Shown: piece by piece, positions 35,601-47,640 of the stretch
Numbering within the stretch: the first letter of the stretch is position 1
How the letters are laid out: the number at the start of each line of letters is the position of its first letter
NCBI RefSeq assembly: GCF_026151205.1
Contig: NC_087075.1
Location: 1,853,911-1,917,910, forward strand
DNA: 64,000 bases
Direction of reading: 5' to 3'
Source: Bolinopsis microptera
Lineage: Eukaryota > Ctenophora > Tentaculata > Lobata > Bolinopsidae
Made by a program: the position numbers and the translations under genes
The notes under the pieces: model-generated
The model's input: the letters and a program-made list of their open reading frames with translations, nothing else
The model's database searches: none
Told to the model about the DNA's origin: nothing

Positions 35601-38262
35601 GTCAGTCCGCCTCGTGTAGTGCTCTTCGTTCCTCGGTAGTCCGTCTGCTCTTGACATGTCAGTCCGCCTCGTGTAGTGCTCTTCGTTCCTCGGTAGTCCG
35701 TCTGCTCTTGACATGTCAGTCCGCCTCGTGTAGTGCTCTTCGTTCCTCGGTAGTCCGTCTGCTCTTGACATGTCAGTCCGCCTCGTGTAGTGCTCTTCGT
35801 TCCTCGGTAGTCCGTCTGCTCTTGACATGTCAGTCCGCCTCGTGTAGTGCTCTTCGTTCCTCGGTAGTCCGTCTGCTCTTGACATGTCAGTCCGCCTCGT
35901 GTAGTGCTCTTCGTTCCTCGGTAGTCCGTCTGCTCTTGACATGTCAGTCCGCCTCGTGTAGTGCTCTTCGTTCCTCGGTAGTCCGTCTGCTCTTGACATG
36001 TCAGTCCGCCTCGTGTAGTGCTCTTCGTTCCTCGGTAGTCCGTCTGCTCTTGACATGTCAGTCCGCCTCGTGTAGTGCTCTTCGTTCCTCGGTAGTCCGT
36101 TTGCTCTTGACATGTCAGTCCGCCTCGTGTAGTGCTCTTCGTTCCTCGGTAGTCCGTCTGCTCTTGACATGTCAGTCCGCCTCGTGTAGTGCTCTTCGTT
36201 CCTCGGTAGTCCGTCTGCTCTTGACATGTCAGTCCGCCTCGTGTAGTGCTCTTCGTTCCTCGGTAGTCCGTCTGCTCTTGACATGTCAGTCCGCCTCGTG
36301 TAGTGCTCTTCGTTCCTCGGTAGTCCGTCTGCTCTTGACATGTCAGTCCCCCTCGTGTAGTGCTCTTCGTTCCTCTGTAGTCCGTCTGCTCTTGACATGT
36401 CAGTCCGCCTCGTGTAGTGCTCTTCGTTCCTCGGTAGTCCGTCTGCTCTTGACATGTCAGTCCCCCTCGTGTAGTGCTCTTCGTTCCTCGGTAGTCCGTC
36501 TGCTCTTGACATGTCAGTCCCCCTCGTGTAGTGCTCTTCGTTCCTCGGTAGTCCGTCTGCTCTTGACATGTCAGTCCGCCTGACATGTCCGTCTGCTCTT
36601 GACATGTCAGTCCGCCTGACATGTCAAGAGCAGACGGACTCTTCGTTCCTCGGTAGTCCGTCTGCTCTTGACATGTCAGTCCGCCTCGTGTAGTGCTCTT
36701 CGTTCCTCGGTAGTCCGTCTGCTCTTGACATGTCAGTCCGCCTCGTGTAGTGCTCTTCGTTCCTCGGTAGTCCGTCTGCTCTTGACATGTCAGTCCCCCT
36801 CGTGTAGTGCTCTTCGTTCCTCGGTAGTCCGTCTGCTCTTGACATGTCAGTCCGCCTCGTGTAGTGCTCTTCGTTCCTCGGTAGTCCGTCTGCTCTTGAC
36901 ATGTCAGTCCGCCTCGTGTAGTGCTCTTCGTTCCTCGGTAGTCCGTCTGCTCTTGACATGTCAGTCCGCCTCGTGTAGTGCTCTTCGTTCCTCGGTAGTC
37001 CGTCTGCTCTTGACATGTCAGTCCGCCTCGTGTAGTGCTCTTCGTTCCTCGGTAGTCCGTCTGCTCTTGACATGTCAGTCCGCCTCGTGTAGTGCTCTTC
37101 GTTCCTCGGTAGTCCGTCTGCTCTTGACATGTCAGTCCGCCTCGTGTAGTGCTCTTCGTTCCTCGGTAGTCCGTCTGCTCTTGACATGTCAGTCCGCCTC
37201 GTGTAGTGCTCTTCGTTCCTCGGTAGTCCGTCTGCTCTTGACATGTCAGTCCGCCTCGTGTAGTGCTCTTCGTTCCTCGGTAGTCCGTCTGCTCTTGACA
37301 TGTCAGTCCCCCTCGTGTAGTGCTCTTCGTTCCTCGGTAGTCCGTCTGCTCTTGACATGTCAGTCCGCCTCGTGTAGTGCTCTTCGTTCCTCGGTAGTCC
37401 GTCTGCTCTTGACATGTCAGTCCCCCTCGTGTAGTGCTCTTCGTTCCTCGGTAGTCCGTCTGCTCTTGACATGTCAGTCCGCCTCGTGTAGTGCTCTTCG
37501 TTCCTCGGTAGTCCGTCTGCTCTTGACATGTCAGTCCCCCTCGTGTAGTGCTCTTCGTTCCTCGGTAGTCCGTCTGCTCTTGACATGTCAGTCTGCCTCG
37601 TGTAGTGCTCTTCGTTCCTCGGTAGTCCGTCTGCTCTTGACATGTCAGTCCCCCTCGTGTAGTGCTCTTCGTTCCTCGGTAGTCCGTCTGCTCTTGACAT
37701 GTCAGTCCGCCTCGTGTAGTGCTCTTCGTTCCTCGGTAGTCCGTCTGCTCTTGACATGTCAGTCCACCTCGTGTAGTGCTCTTCGTTCCTCGGTAGTCCG
37801 TCTGCGCTTGACATGTCAGTCCGCCTCGTGTAGTGCTCTTCGTTCCTCGGTAGTCCGTCTGCTCTTGACATGTCAGTCCGCCTCGTGTAGTGCTCTTCGT
37901 TCCTCGGTAGTCCGTCTGCTCTTGACATGTCAGTCCGCCTCGTGTAGTGCTCTTCGTTCCTCGGTAGTCCGTCTGCTCTTGACATGTCAGTCCCCCTCGT
38001 GTAGTGCTCTTCGTTCCTCGGTAGTCCGTCTGCTCTTGACATGTCAGTCCGCCTCGTGTAGTGCTCTTCGTTCCTCGGTAGTCCGTCTGCTCTTGACATG
38101 TCAGTCCGCCTCGTGTAGTGCTCTTCGTTCCTCGGTAGTCCGTCTGCTCTTGACATGTCAGTCCGCCTCGTGTAGTGCTCTTCGTTCCTCGGTAGTCCGT
38201 CTGCTCTTGACATGTCAGTCCGCCTCGTGTAGTGCTCTTCGTTCCTCGGTAGTCCGTCTGCT
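32640..38262. repeat. 5.6-kb array of a 57-bp unit (about 98 copies)
   Basis: The plus-strand unit contains ACATGTCAGTCCGCCTCGTG, then TAGTGCTCTTCGTTCCTCGG and TAGTCCGTCTGCTCTTG. Copies are nearly identical; common variants are CCGCC/CCCCC and CGTT/CCTT. Some units near 32680, 32890 and 33330 are shorter. Because 57 is a multiple of 3 and the unit has few stops, several frames stay open for kilobases on both strands. It probably sits in an intron of the ABC transporter gene. Confidence 0.95.
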
Positions 38263-38344
38263 TTCCATCCGAACATGTCTGGGTTGGGTTCGCTGTGTAG
38301 CTGATAGCAGCTAGAGTCAGGGTTATTATACCAATTCTCAACAT
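33278..38344 (-). other. Open frame through the 57-bp array, signal-peptide-like start
   Basis: On the minus strand an ATG at 38344 begins MLRIGIITLTLAAISYTANP, a plausible secretion signal. It then runs in frame through the array as roughly 85 repeats of a 19-residue unit ([19 protein letters not shown], one Cys per unit), 1688 codons in all. The open frame itself is no evidence, since the array has no stop in this phase. Only the unique start is suggestive. It could be a repetitive secreted protein, or chance. Confidence 0.15.
36587..36639. repeat. 24-bp-arm hairpin inside the 57-bp array
   Basis: The arms 36587-36610 and 36616-36639 are perfect inverted copies with a 5-bp loop (TCCGC). 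A piece of the unit has been reversed, so the array is interrupted and the unit order is broken at this point only. Confidence 0.9.
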
Positions 38345-40198
38345 GTTAACTTAAATAGAAATATTTCCTGTTCTAAGGCAACTGAAGTGAACGTAAAGTG
38401 AACTGTTTGCCTATAAGGCAAAACGTTAAGGACGACAACCGCTGTTCACTACAAAACCTTCGGTTGTAACAAAAGGCCAGCTTAAATGAAGCATTGTCAG
38501 TGGGTGTCTAACAAAGCTAACTTAACAATTTGCTCTCTTGTTAGCGGTCAGGTTATCGTCCGCCGCGTCGACAGTCTTGGTTTCTGTTTTGTTCACAATA
38601 GCTACCTTTATGGTTACTGTAGTGCCAACAAGGGTCCGTTTTAAACTATTGTTTTTGGATAGAATGGTTAACACATTTATTATAGCAAGGTCATTGCTTT
38701 ACCAACACATTTAGTTTTATATACAGCTTATTGGAACGAAGCCAATCTAATTCTTATCCATCTTATGGGCCCTAATATTGGGGATCATATTGTCTATGGA
38801 AGGGGTAGCAGAGTACTAGATTTACACTTTTACATATTATTATCTTACTTATAATTCAGAGAATTATTTCTGTAGAATGTATGTATGTACGACCGCCCAC
38901 GTGCAAATCAGACGATAAATAGGAAGTTGCGTAGTAGGCTATCCATTATCGGTATGAAATCTTTTATCTAGATAAACAGATAAAAATTTAGGTTTTATCT
39001 AGATAAAACCGATAAAACCGATAATTTTTCTGCTGAAGGCCAAAGCCAAAATGTTTTCCAAATTTCACAAAAACTGATTGTGGACTTTTATTACTGTTTA
39101 CCAGTAATCTTGCTAAAGTACAACTTCCTTTCTTTTGAAAATATTAGAGCATCAGTTTTCTTCTCCGGGGAACAATAGTGTACCAGTTCTCTTCAAAACA
39201 GTAGACCAACGGTTTGTCTTCTCCTAAGAACAGTAGTGTACCAGTTCTCTTCAAAACAGTAGATCACCGGTTTCCTTCTCCTAAAAACAGTAGTGTACCA
39301 GTTCTCTACAAAACAGTAGACCAAGGGTTTCCTTCTCCTGAGAACAGTAAGTAGTACCGCACTAGTTCTCTTCAAAACAGTAGACCAACGGTTTCCTTCT
39401 CCTGAGAACAGTAATGATATTCGCTGCGATTGAAAGTACCAGATTTTAATTGGAAACAGTGCAAATAGATGACAATAGAGATACAATCAAACAAGAAAAA
39501 AAGAAGAAAAAAAGAAGAAAAAAAGAAGAAAAAAATAATGAACTGCTCTGTGAATTTAGACGAGACACCGATTGTCACTCAGTGCACTTTCCTTTTTATT
39601 TCACTATCGGGATTATTCTAATGAGATTATTATTGCTTAGATTGAATCGTTAATGAATTTGTCTCTCGCAATTGTTATGGTCGTTCTCAAATGTCAGCTT
39701 ATCTCAAACTCTCTTTAATGGTCCAGTGTTGTAATATATAAAGGTGTATAATGGTGTTATTATATACCCTTCCTCTTCTAATGGGCTTATAAATGAGCTT
39801 ATCTCATTTAACCAATAATTGATCGAGGAATCATTCAATTAAATTGAATTTCCGTCTTGTTAAATTGAGGGGTAATATTGCATGATCTTCATTACTTGCC
39901 CCTAATCTAGTGGTTTGAGAGGTAATAGTCTCTCTGTCTAAAGCTGTGAAGCAAAATGAAACGAGCTAAATCTAATCTCTTATCAATTACTCAAGCAGAT
40001 AAGCTTGTAATTCTATTTACTAATACTATTTACTATACGTTATTTTAGTGTCAGATATTAATGAACTAATTTAAAAAGATCTTGCTTTATTTTATCTATC
40101 CCCATTAATCCTGATTGCATAGAAATAATAAACTTGGTTACTTGACAGCGGGAGGATAATATGTAATATTTGTTTTGACACGTGACTCTGGCATTTAA
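38345..40198. other. Non-coding region with short repeats
   Basis: No gene is recognised. It includes a perfect 20-bp palindrome at 38991-39010 (GGTTTTATCTAGATAAAACC) and an A/G-rich tract at about 39490-39535. It also holds five copies of a ~58-bp unit at about 39135-39418, containing CCAGTTCTCTTCAAAACAG and TTCCTTCTCCTGAGAACAG. Confidence 0.6.
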
Positions 40199-40334
40199 GG
40201 CAGTATCGAGATAGCCCGATACTGCCGCATGGCAGTATCGAGATAGCCCGACCACGGTCCGCGGACCACGGTCCGCGGACCACTGTCTGCGGACCGTGGT
40301 CCGCGGACCGTGGTCGGGCTATCTCGATACTGCC
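40199..40334. mobile_element. GC-rich foldback sequence truncating a LINE
   Basis: Arms of about 46 bp (40231-40276 and 40289-40334), beginning GGCAGTATCGAGATAGCCCG and containing repeated CCACGGTCCGCGG, pair almost perfectly. A third partial copy of the arm end lies at 40199-40218. The LINE reading frame stops exactly at its right edge (40335). It is probably a foldback-type insertion or a rearrangement joint. Confidence 0.7.
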
Positions 40335-43322
40335 CTCTGTTCCAATGGTGACATCAATGGTCTCCGATAGTTTTTGGATCAGTTTGATGCGGGTCACCGA
40401 GTTGCTGTACATGTTCTTAAGGCAAGCGAAGAAGTTCCCTCCGATACCAAGGTGATTGAGCTTATACATGAGTGCTTCTCTGCACACCGTATCGAACGCT
40501 TTCCGGTAGTCAACAAAACAAGCAAACACTCTCTTTTTGAGCTTTTTCGTGTATTTCTCAATGATTGTGGTAATTGTAAGGATGTGATCCGAGCACTGTG
40601 CACCAGCTCTGAAGCCAAGTTGGTGGGGGAAATCGGGGCAGATAACTTTGCGGAAGTCGATAAGTCTTTCAAGGAGAAGAGAAGCAAATAGCTTCCCTAG
40701 ACAGCTTCCAACAGTTATCGCCCTGTAGTTGTCAGGGTTCTGTTTGTTGCCCTTCTTGTGGAGAGGGGTGGTTATCGAACAATTCCATGGGTAAGTCCCC
40801 TGTTCCAGGCAGCCGTTGAACAACTTGAGAAGAACTTTCCTTAGGCAAAGTTTGGAGTTCTTGAGCATCTCGTTCGATATTAGGTCCAGTGATACGCTCT
40901 TGTTGTTTTTGAGTTTGTTGATCACCTTTTCAAGCTCTTGTAGAGTGAACTCCATGTTAAGATTTTCCACTTCAGTTGGTAGGTCAGGGTGGCTGCTCCC
41001 ATCATTGCTTGCGTTGTGGGCTTGAAGTTCACGGTGGGATGGATCCTTGCACTTTTGGTTGTAGAGGTCGTTGAAGAATTTGTGAAAAGCAAATAGATCG
41101 TACAGATCGAATGTCTCAGGATCTCTACAGGAGGACGAGAGATCTTTCAGAGCAGACCAGTTAATGTCATTGCCATTGTTTATTTTCTCGTTCAGTTGAA
41201 AGAGATATGCGCCTTTTTTGGATCGAACTTGAGCCCTGTATTCCTTTTTTCGGAGGTAAAACTTAGCACGAGTAGGTTCCACTAACATGGGATCAATGTA
41301 GGGGTTGTTCTTTACTCTTTCGATCGTGCAGACTTGACGTTTTGCCTTTCTGCAGTCCCAATCGAACCATTTGTTTTTGTTAGTGTGAAGACGGCCACTT
41401 TTTTGGGTAGTGACCTGGCTGGCTAGGTTAATGTAGGTTGTAATCACAGAGTCATTGTATTTTCGAATGTCTTCGGGGCAGGTGATGTCATTTGCTAGGA
41501 GCGATTCGACCTTCTGCATGAATTGGGCATCATTCTGGGCCGACTTGAACTTTTCTGATGTACCAAACCCAGTGCTAGTGTCTTTGGTCCACTTGAAGGG
41601 CTTCGGCACTGGTGCTAGTTTCCGTTCACGTTCTTTATAGAGGTTGTCATCAAGAAGATTCACCCCATGGTTTGTGGTGAGGGCGGTTGATATCGGTCTG
41701 TGGTCTGAGTAAGGTGTGATATCGCCCACATAAAAGGACCTTAGGACCTAACCCGATGGTGGATATCTCGTGAGACACAGATGTAATCAACAGTGCTGGC
41801 TCCGTGACGTTGAATGCATGTATGGCTACCGAAAATGTCTCCAATAGTCCTTCCATTGAGAATTATCATCCCTGCTGTTTGGAGAAGCTCAATGAACGGT
41901 TTGCCATTCGAATTCAAAGTTCGGTCCTGATTGTTCCTTGGTGTCAAGGCTGTTATGAATTGAGGAGGGTCGAGATCGACATGTATATTCCTAGATTCGC
42001 AGGGAATAAGAAAATCTTTCAGAGTACCGGTCCGTGCGTTCATATCCCCAAGTATGGCGGCATCTTCTGTGTCGGGAATCCTGGATAGGCACTCCTCAAG
42101 TTGTTCGCAAGTAGTGATGTATTCCTCGGTATTCGAACGTATACGTTTTTTATACGAACCGTGTGCTGGCGAGTCGTATACATTGATAAGGTTTAGGTCC
42201 TTGCCAAGATTAAAGTATTTGGCTCTTAGCTTGACGATGAGTATGTCGTCACAATCTGGAACGTGGACTCTAACAGCTCCAGCTGCTAGGTGTTTATGAA
42301 TCGCCGTGCATACACCGCCTGAGTTTGTTCCTGTCCTGTTAGCATTGAAGCATTTGAAGCCACGTAAAGAAACTTGCCCTTTAGTTTCTTGCAAGCAGAT
42401 AACGTCGTGATCCTGTTAAGGAGCTTCTGAACTTCATCGATTTCAAATTTGATACCTTCAAACTTGTCACGCTGATGGTTGATGTTCCAGCTCATCAGCC
42501 TAAGGCAATTGCGTGTGTCCCGGTTTTTACTCATCTTTGAAACGGTTCGAGCTGCGTTTTTGACGAGGATTTCCATCGTGGCTCTGGTGAGGAATGCGCA
42601 TCGTCTTCTTAAGTCCTTCACGAAGGCTGACGTAAAGCATTTTTTCACCTCTGTCTTTTAGGGTAAATCCAGTGTTGATAGAATAACTGTTCTGGTTGCC
42701 AACCCGGTCGTTAGCAAACGTGAATATGCGTGTACGAGCGGTTTCGCTATGTCTGTGGAACCAGCTAACATTGCTTTTCGTTGTTAACAGCTTTGATTCG
42801 CTCGTTAATTTTCTTGTCATTAGAGGTTGGAATGAAAAGGGAGAAACATATCTGAGCTTTGCAGGTCTCCAGGAGATACTCTGCGAGTTCGTGGATAGCT
42901 CCAGATGGGATACATTTCCTCTTCGTAAGGTCGTTGATACCCAGGTGAACGTAAATGCAGTCTGGTCGTAGCTTATTCAACTTCTGGTTGAGCTGTTTTC
43001 GTTTCTTTGCTAGGTTTTCGAGACTTGATGCCCCGAATTGGTGCACATTGAATTGAGAACTGAAACTACGTGGATTGAACATGTCAAAGTTACTATCGTG
43101 TATGAGAAGTACCGTGTGCCTACGATAGATATGAGAGTTCCTGGTTCCAGTTCCTGTGCCTGGTCCGACTTCCCGAGATTGTGAAGTTGAGGATGGTACA
43201 TGATCTTCACGCCGATGATGCATGCGGCTATCATTTAGAGAATTGTCTAGGCGCTCTTCTTGAGCTTGTTCGTTCAGGACAGTTGTCATGCGGCTACCAT
43301 TTTGAGACCCGTCTTGTCTCAA
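40335..43322 (-). pseudogene. Decayed LINE: SGNH-like ORF, APE endonuclease, partial RT
   Basis: Read from 43322 downwards. First comes an SGNH/GDSL-like domain (LLIHDSNFDMF, then YVHLGINDL). An AP-type endonuclease follows from LMSWNINHQ near 42500 through ILGDMNART to DYICVSRD near 41760, then the linker YSDHRPIS. The reverse transcriptase start is next, with HKKGNKQNPDNYRAIT, GFRAGAQCSDHI and motif A FVDYRKAFDTV. The frame changes near 42780, 42640, 42400 and 41740, so it is dead. RT is cut before the catalytic YxDD motif. The esterase-plus-endonuclease-plus-RT order is that of CR1/L2-like LINEs. Confidence 0.85.
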
Positions 43323-43456
43323 CTATATATAAATGTAGTTACAAATTTATAATCTACTAAGACTTGCGCCGATTTTAATTTATTGATCCACTGTCGTAAA
43401 CAATTTCAATGTTTAAAACAAATATTACTAGGCAGCATTCGTCGTTCATGATCATA

Positions 43457-43581
43457 TTGACCATTGTTAATGATCTGGCCCGGCGCGCGCTACTTCGTAG
43501 CACTTGCCGTCGGGCCATAACATTTCGAGAAGAAAGCGGCGCGCGCTACTTCGAAGAAATTTAGACAGTAACATCCGTCAA
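43457..43581 (-). mobile_element. Short MITE with 9-bp target duplication
   Basis: The element has ends TTGACC and CCGTCAA and is flanked by perfect 9-bp direct repeats ATGATCATA (43448-43456 and 43582-43590). It is an inverted, shorter relative of the element at 43836-44040: both carry GACGGATGTTAC, AAATTTCTTCGAAGTAG and GGCC with ATTAACAATGGTC. A 9-bp duplication fits Mutator-like transposition. Confidence 0.7.
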
Positions 43582-43741
43582 ATGATCATATAGCTTAGCC
43601 ATATGTATACGCGTACTGTGTATATGCGTACTGCGTGACGTGCTTGTTTCGCGCGCTACTGCAAGCGAAAGGGTTCTGTTTAGAGCAATATTCGTCGCTC
43701 AACTTGCTTATTGCTTTATTTTCAGAGAACTTCGCTGGTAG

Positions 43742-44425
43742 TAGGTAGTGCGCCATCGACAGTGAGCCGCGCGTGCCGACTGTAGGATGGTTTTTTAGCG
43801 CTAATTTCGGCCAGCACAATTTTCTTCAAACAAATTGACGGATGTTACTCGTCTAAATTTCTTCGAAGTAGCTTAACGGGTAATACTCGTAAAATATCTG
43901 TTTGACCGTCGACGAGTCCAACTCGGCGCGCGCATCCTGGTAGGTTATTAACCTACAACGAAGTAGCGCGCATCGCTTTCTTCTCGAAATATTGTCCCGA
44001 TTGCACGTGCTACGAAGGCCAGACCATTAACAATGGTCAACAAACAAATAAATATTAAGTACCCTTCCCGACCTCCGATTGCAACAAAAATTGGTAAGCT
44101 TACTCATAGACTTACAAGGAAAGTGTCCGAAAAATTTAAAGCATATCCAACCATCAAACATTATGTTACAGCTAAAAGCAGCGTATTTGCCCCATTTTGA
44201 TCATTATGTATATCAATTATCAACTCCAATATCCACCAAATTTTTCGGACAGTTGTGAAAGCCCTATCGGAAGGTCGTCGCCAATTTTCAAAATGATCTC
44301 ATTCAAGGAACCGAAGATATATCCGAATAATACGACAAAAATCAACAAATTTGGTCAAATTATGCGACTTTTACAGCGAATTTTTCTCCAAATGCAAAAG
44401 CTGTGCATCAAATATGGCACCTAGG
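43742..44425 (+). repeat. Dispersed repeat, second copy, interrupted by a MITE
   Basis: It matches 1-337 inverted on both sides of a 205-bp insertion. Its end (AAATATGGCAC, then AGGCGAAA) also recurs at about 47255-47285. It is non-coding. Confidence 0.7.
43836..44040 (+). mobile_element. 205-bp MITE with identified empty site
   Basis: It is flanked by the 9-bp direct repeat CAAACAAAT (43827-43835 and 44041-44049). The homologous repeat at 1-337 lacks it and carries a single CAAACAAAT, which proves the insertion. The ends read TGACGG and GGTCAA. No coding capacity. Confidence 0.8.
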
Positions 44426-44479
44426 CGAAACTCACTGATCTTTCCAAAACACAGGAGGAGCAAAGTTCCAATTCGCTCA

Positions 44480-44750
44480 TCCTGACTACAAGGACACACT
44501 GATAATGAGTAGTCTTGGCACTTCTCCCTCCAGTAACCGCTTTTCAGGTCTTTTCAGTTAAGACAGCTAATGTATAAGGGCTGACACACGCTAGACACAG
44601 GCTCGTGATAAGACAGAGTTAGGGATTTCAACTCTATAGCTCTGACTACGAGGACACACTGATAGGGACAATTCCGGGCACTTCTTCCTCCAGTAACCAC
44701 TTTTCAGGTCTTCTCAGCTAGACAGCTAAAGGCTCATCTTGGGGCCATCA
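44480..44750 (+). repeat. Two diverged direct repeats
   Basis: Blocks at about 44483-44570 and 44640-44735 share CTGACTAC, AGGACACACTGATA, CTCCAGTAACC and CTTTTCAGGTCTT. Their origin is unknown. Confidence 0.65.
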
Positions 44751-44859
44751 CATTTAACCTAGGGGACCGGGTTAGCTTTGCCACACTATTCATTGGAGTG
44801 TGACTGGACGCTTTACATTCATCTAGTAGCAGCAGAGTTTGACTAACACCCTTACTGGT

Positions 44860-46130
44860 TCTAATCAGTTTCTACAGCGGAAGATCTCAACGCTCGAAAC
44901 AGTTCATCTCGGACATCCTGCAGAGATGCTTTATCACAGCCTGTCCCATTGCGCAGGGAACCCTTAGATCTACAGTACCCTGGTGGACAGCACAGCTCAC
45001 TAAAGCATAGCGGACCTTTTTAGTTCTGAGACGCAAAGCTAACCGGACCAGGAATAAACATCAATGCAATGCTTCGGGGATGCAAATAGGACATACAACT
45101 TTAGGATTTGGTTTTGGATCGGACACTCAAAACAACGATAGAGGAGCGGTCTACACGCTCACAGGCTACCATGTCTCGTGTAACCCCAGGATTAAGCACC
45201 CTCACAGACTACCACGTCTCGTGTAACCCTAGGACTCTAACACTTAACAGACTCTAACACGCTCACAGGCTTCCACGTCTCGTGTACCCTAGGATTTGGT
45301 TTTTGGATCGGACACTCAAAACAACGACAGAAGAGTGGTCTACAGTGACGTTACAGGAACATTGCATACTCCTACGAGTTGCATGTAGCAGGCCATGACC
45401 GTCCCTGGAAGTCCCCATGTCTCCTCATCGTTAACCCGTAAGGGGTTGCACCAGGGGCGGTGGTAACAGAACTTCAAGACTCTCGGAGTCTGTTGTCGAT
45501 ATCTATGTATAATATATTTATGGTATATAACTTGGGAGTCTCTCTCTCTCTCTAGCAGCAGGAGTTGGAGAACGGGGACGCGTTGTGAAAGCCACCGCAA
45601 GGAAGGCTTGCAGTCGACGCCGACCAATTAAAAGAAAGAACTTAGATGTTCCAGGACATGAAGGAGTATACGGTAACGAACTAGCGGACGAATTCGTAAG
45701 AGACGATCATTTCAACAACATCCCCATGCATAGGACCAGAACCCTTCCTCCCAATTAGGCCACACTCAGTGAGAAAGGAAAAATGTACCTCCACAAAATA
45801 TATAAATCCAGGAACTTTAATTTTTCTGGAACTCACATCAGATGGCTAACATGGCCGCTGTCAGTATAGATCACAGCCCACTAGTTTACTTTCAGAACGT
45901 GGCGAACAACGTCAACTTCGAGACGCAAGATTGTGAACACTTTTCAGGAGAAGCAGGAACTTCCCAGCACCTCTCTGCAAGTGCATCCAGATCATGACGC
46001 TCAGAATGAGGATAATTGGTCAACCCCTATGGAGGATCTTAACAACAGTAAACTCAACCATATCTTCAAATTTGTGGAACAGTCGACAAGGCTTGATAGG
46101 GAAAGCCCTTTTGGGTAACTTCCTTGGATT
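44860..46130 (+). pseudogene. Second LINE relic: pre-RT and RNase H fragments
   Basis: Broken frames encode ISDILQRCFITACPI and VPWWTAQLTKA near 44910-45010, the segment after the endonuclease in Jockey-like elements. The RNase H start is GSDTQNNDR (near 45120 and again near 45310), and its diagnostic VPGHEGVYGNELADE is near 45655. C-terminal pieces NTFQEKQELP and LNHIFKFVEQSTRL lie near 45935-46100. The RT core is absent and stops occur throughout. A 190-bp unrelated repeat (45350-45550) interrupts it. Confidence 0.75.
45470..45545 (+). repeat. Short repeat related to 46377-46455
   Basis: CTTCAAGACTC, GTCTGT, a GATAT block and CTTGGGAGTC occur in the same order in both. Both are followed by simple CT or GA sequence, which suggests a transposed element with a microsatellite tail. 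Confidence 0.6.
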
Positions 46131-46490
46131 TTTCACCAAGAACTTTCGCTAAATCCCACACTAGGAACTCAACCTAGGCTTGTCATATGTTGTATGACCC
46201 GCGGCTCCCCCTGTATCGTCACTATAGTGAAACGACCGTGGGGGTCGCAACGTGATACAAACCTAGGCCTATCTCTGCATAGAGACATATCTCCCAGGCT
46301 TTGACCTAGCTCGGAAGTCCCTTGTCTGTCCGCAGAAGTACTACAACGGAAGGGGGTTTGCTCTGAGCCAGGTAGCGACAGCTTCAAGACTCCAGGGGTC
46401 TGTCGCATTGATATTTATTGTTTTATGATTTCGTATATACCTTGGGAGTCCTGGCGTGCAGCTAGCAGGAGTTGCATTTTGTGGGCACGG

Positions 46491-46822
<332 letters not shown>

Positions 46823-47429
46823 TTTGCACTATAGTCCCCTGTGTAAGACGCGCGCTGACCATTGAGTGGTTTTTAGCTCGTATTTTGGCCAGCACAATAT
46901 TTCGAAAACAATCAAAAAGTTATAATACTTCCCATGTAATAATTTTGTTGAAATTTGGTCAGCATACGTAAACACTTATGTTTTACTAAACTTAAATTAG
47001 TTTGAGCAATTTCGATGGTCAGAATTTGAGTTATCAACGAATTTACACCTATTTTGTCATTTTTAGACCTCTTAATTCTCTTAATCAATGCCGATCTCTC
47101 CCAACTAATTTAGGTTCAGTAGTTTAGTATGGTTAAAAGCATGATTCATGTTCAGGAACCGAAGATATGACCGGATAATACGACAAAAATCAACGAATTT
47201 CGTCAAATTAAGCAACTTTTACAATTAATTTTATTTTGCTCCAAAAGCCGCGCACCATCAAATATGGCACTTAGGCGAAATTCGCTGATATAATCAGTTT
47301 TAGGAATTGTATTTGTTTAGTACTTCGAATCGAGAAGGTATTATAATTGGATTTAGTTTTAGGGGACTGCAAGTGATACAAGTTTAATATAATAACTATT
47401 AACTATAAATAAAGGGCTTTTACTAATTC

Positions 47430-47640
47430 GCTCGCCCAAAAATTATCACGTGTTTTTGGTTTTTACGGTTTTTCAGCCGAACAAAGCGGTTTTACATAAA
47501 CCCTGATCCGGATCCCAACTCTGATCTAACCCTAACCATATATACATATAATAACCCCAAAGCTATACACAACCCTAACCGGAGCCCTAAACAATCGAAT
47601 TCGTGTTTAACTAGCCTGTCACGTGACCAAAACAGTTTTT
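47430..47640 (-). repeat. TTAGGG/CACGTGAC family, inverted copy of 478-700
   Basis: On the minus strand this follows the order of 478-700: GTCACGTGACAGGCTAGT, AATTCGATTGTT, TTAGGG-like units, GTTTATGTAAAACCG and TTTTTGGGCGAGCGAATTAG. Confidence 0.7.

Noticed and set aside
34086-38314. Several long frames on both strands of the 57-bp array
   Set aside because: A unit of 57 bp without stops opens several frames automatically. Only the frame with a signal-like leader was kept, at low confidence.
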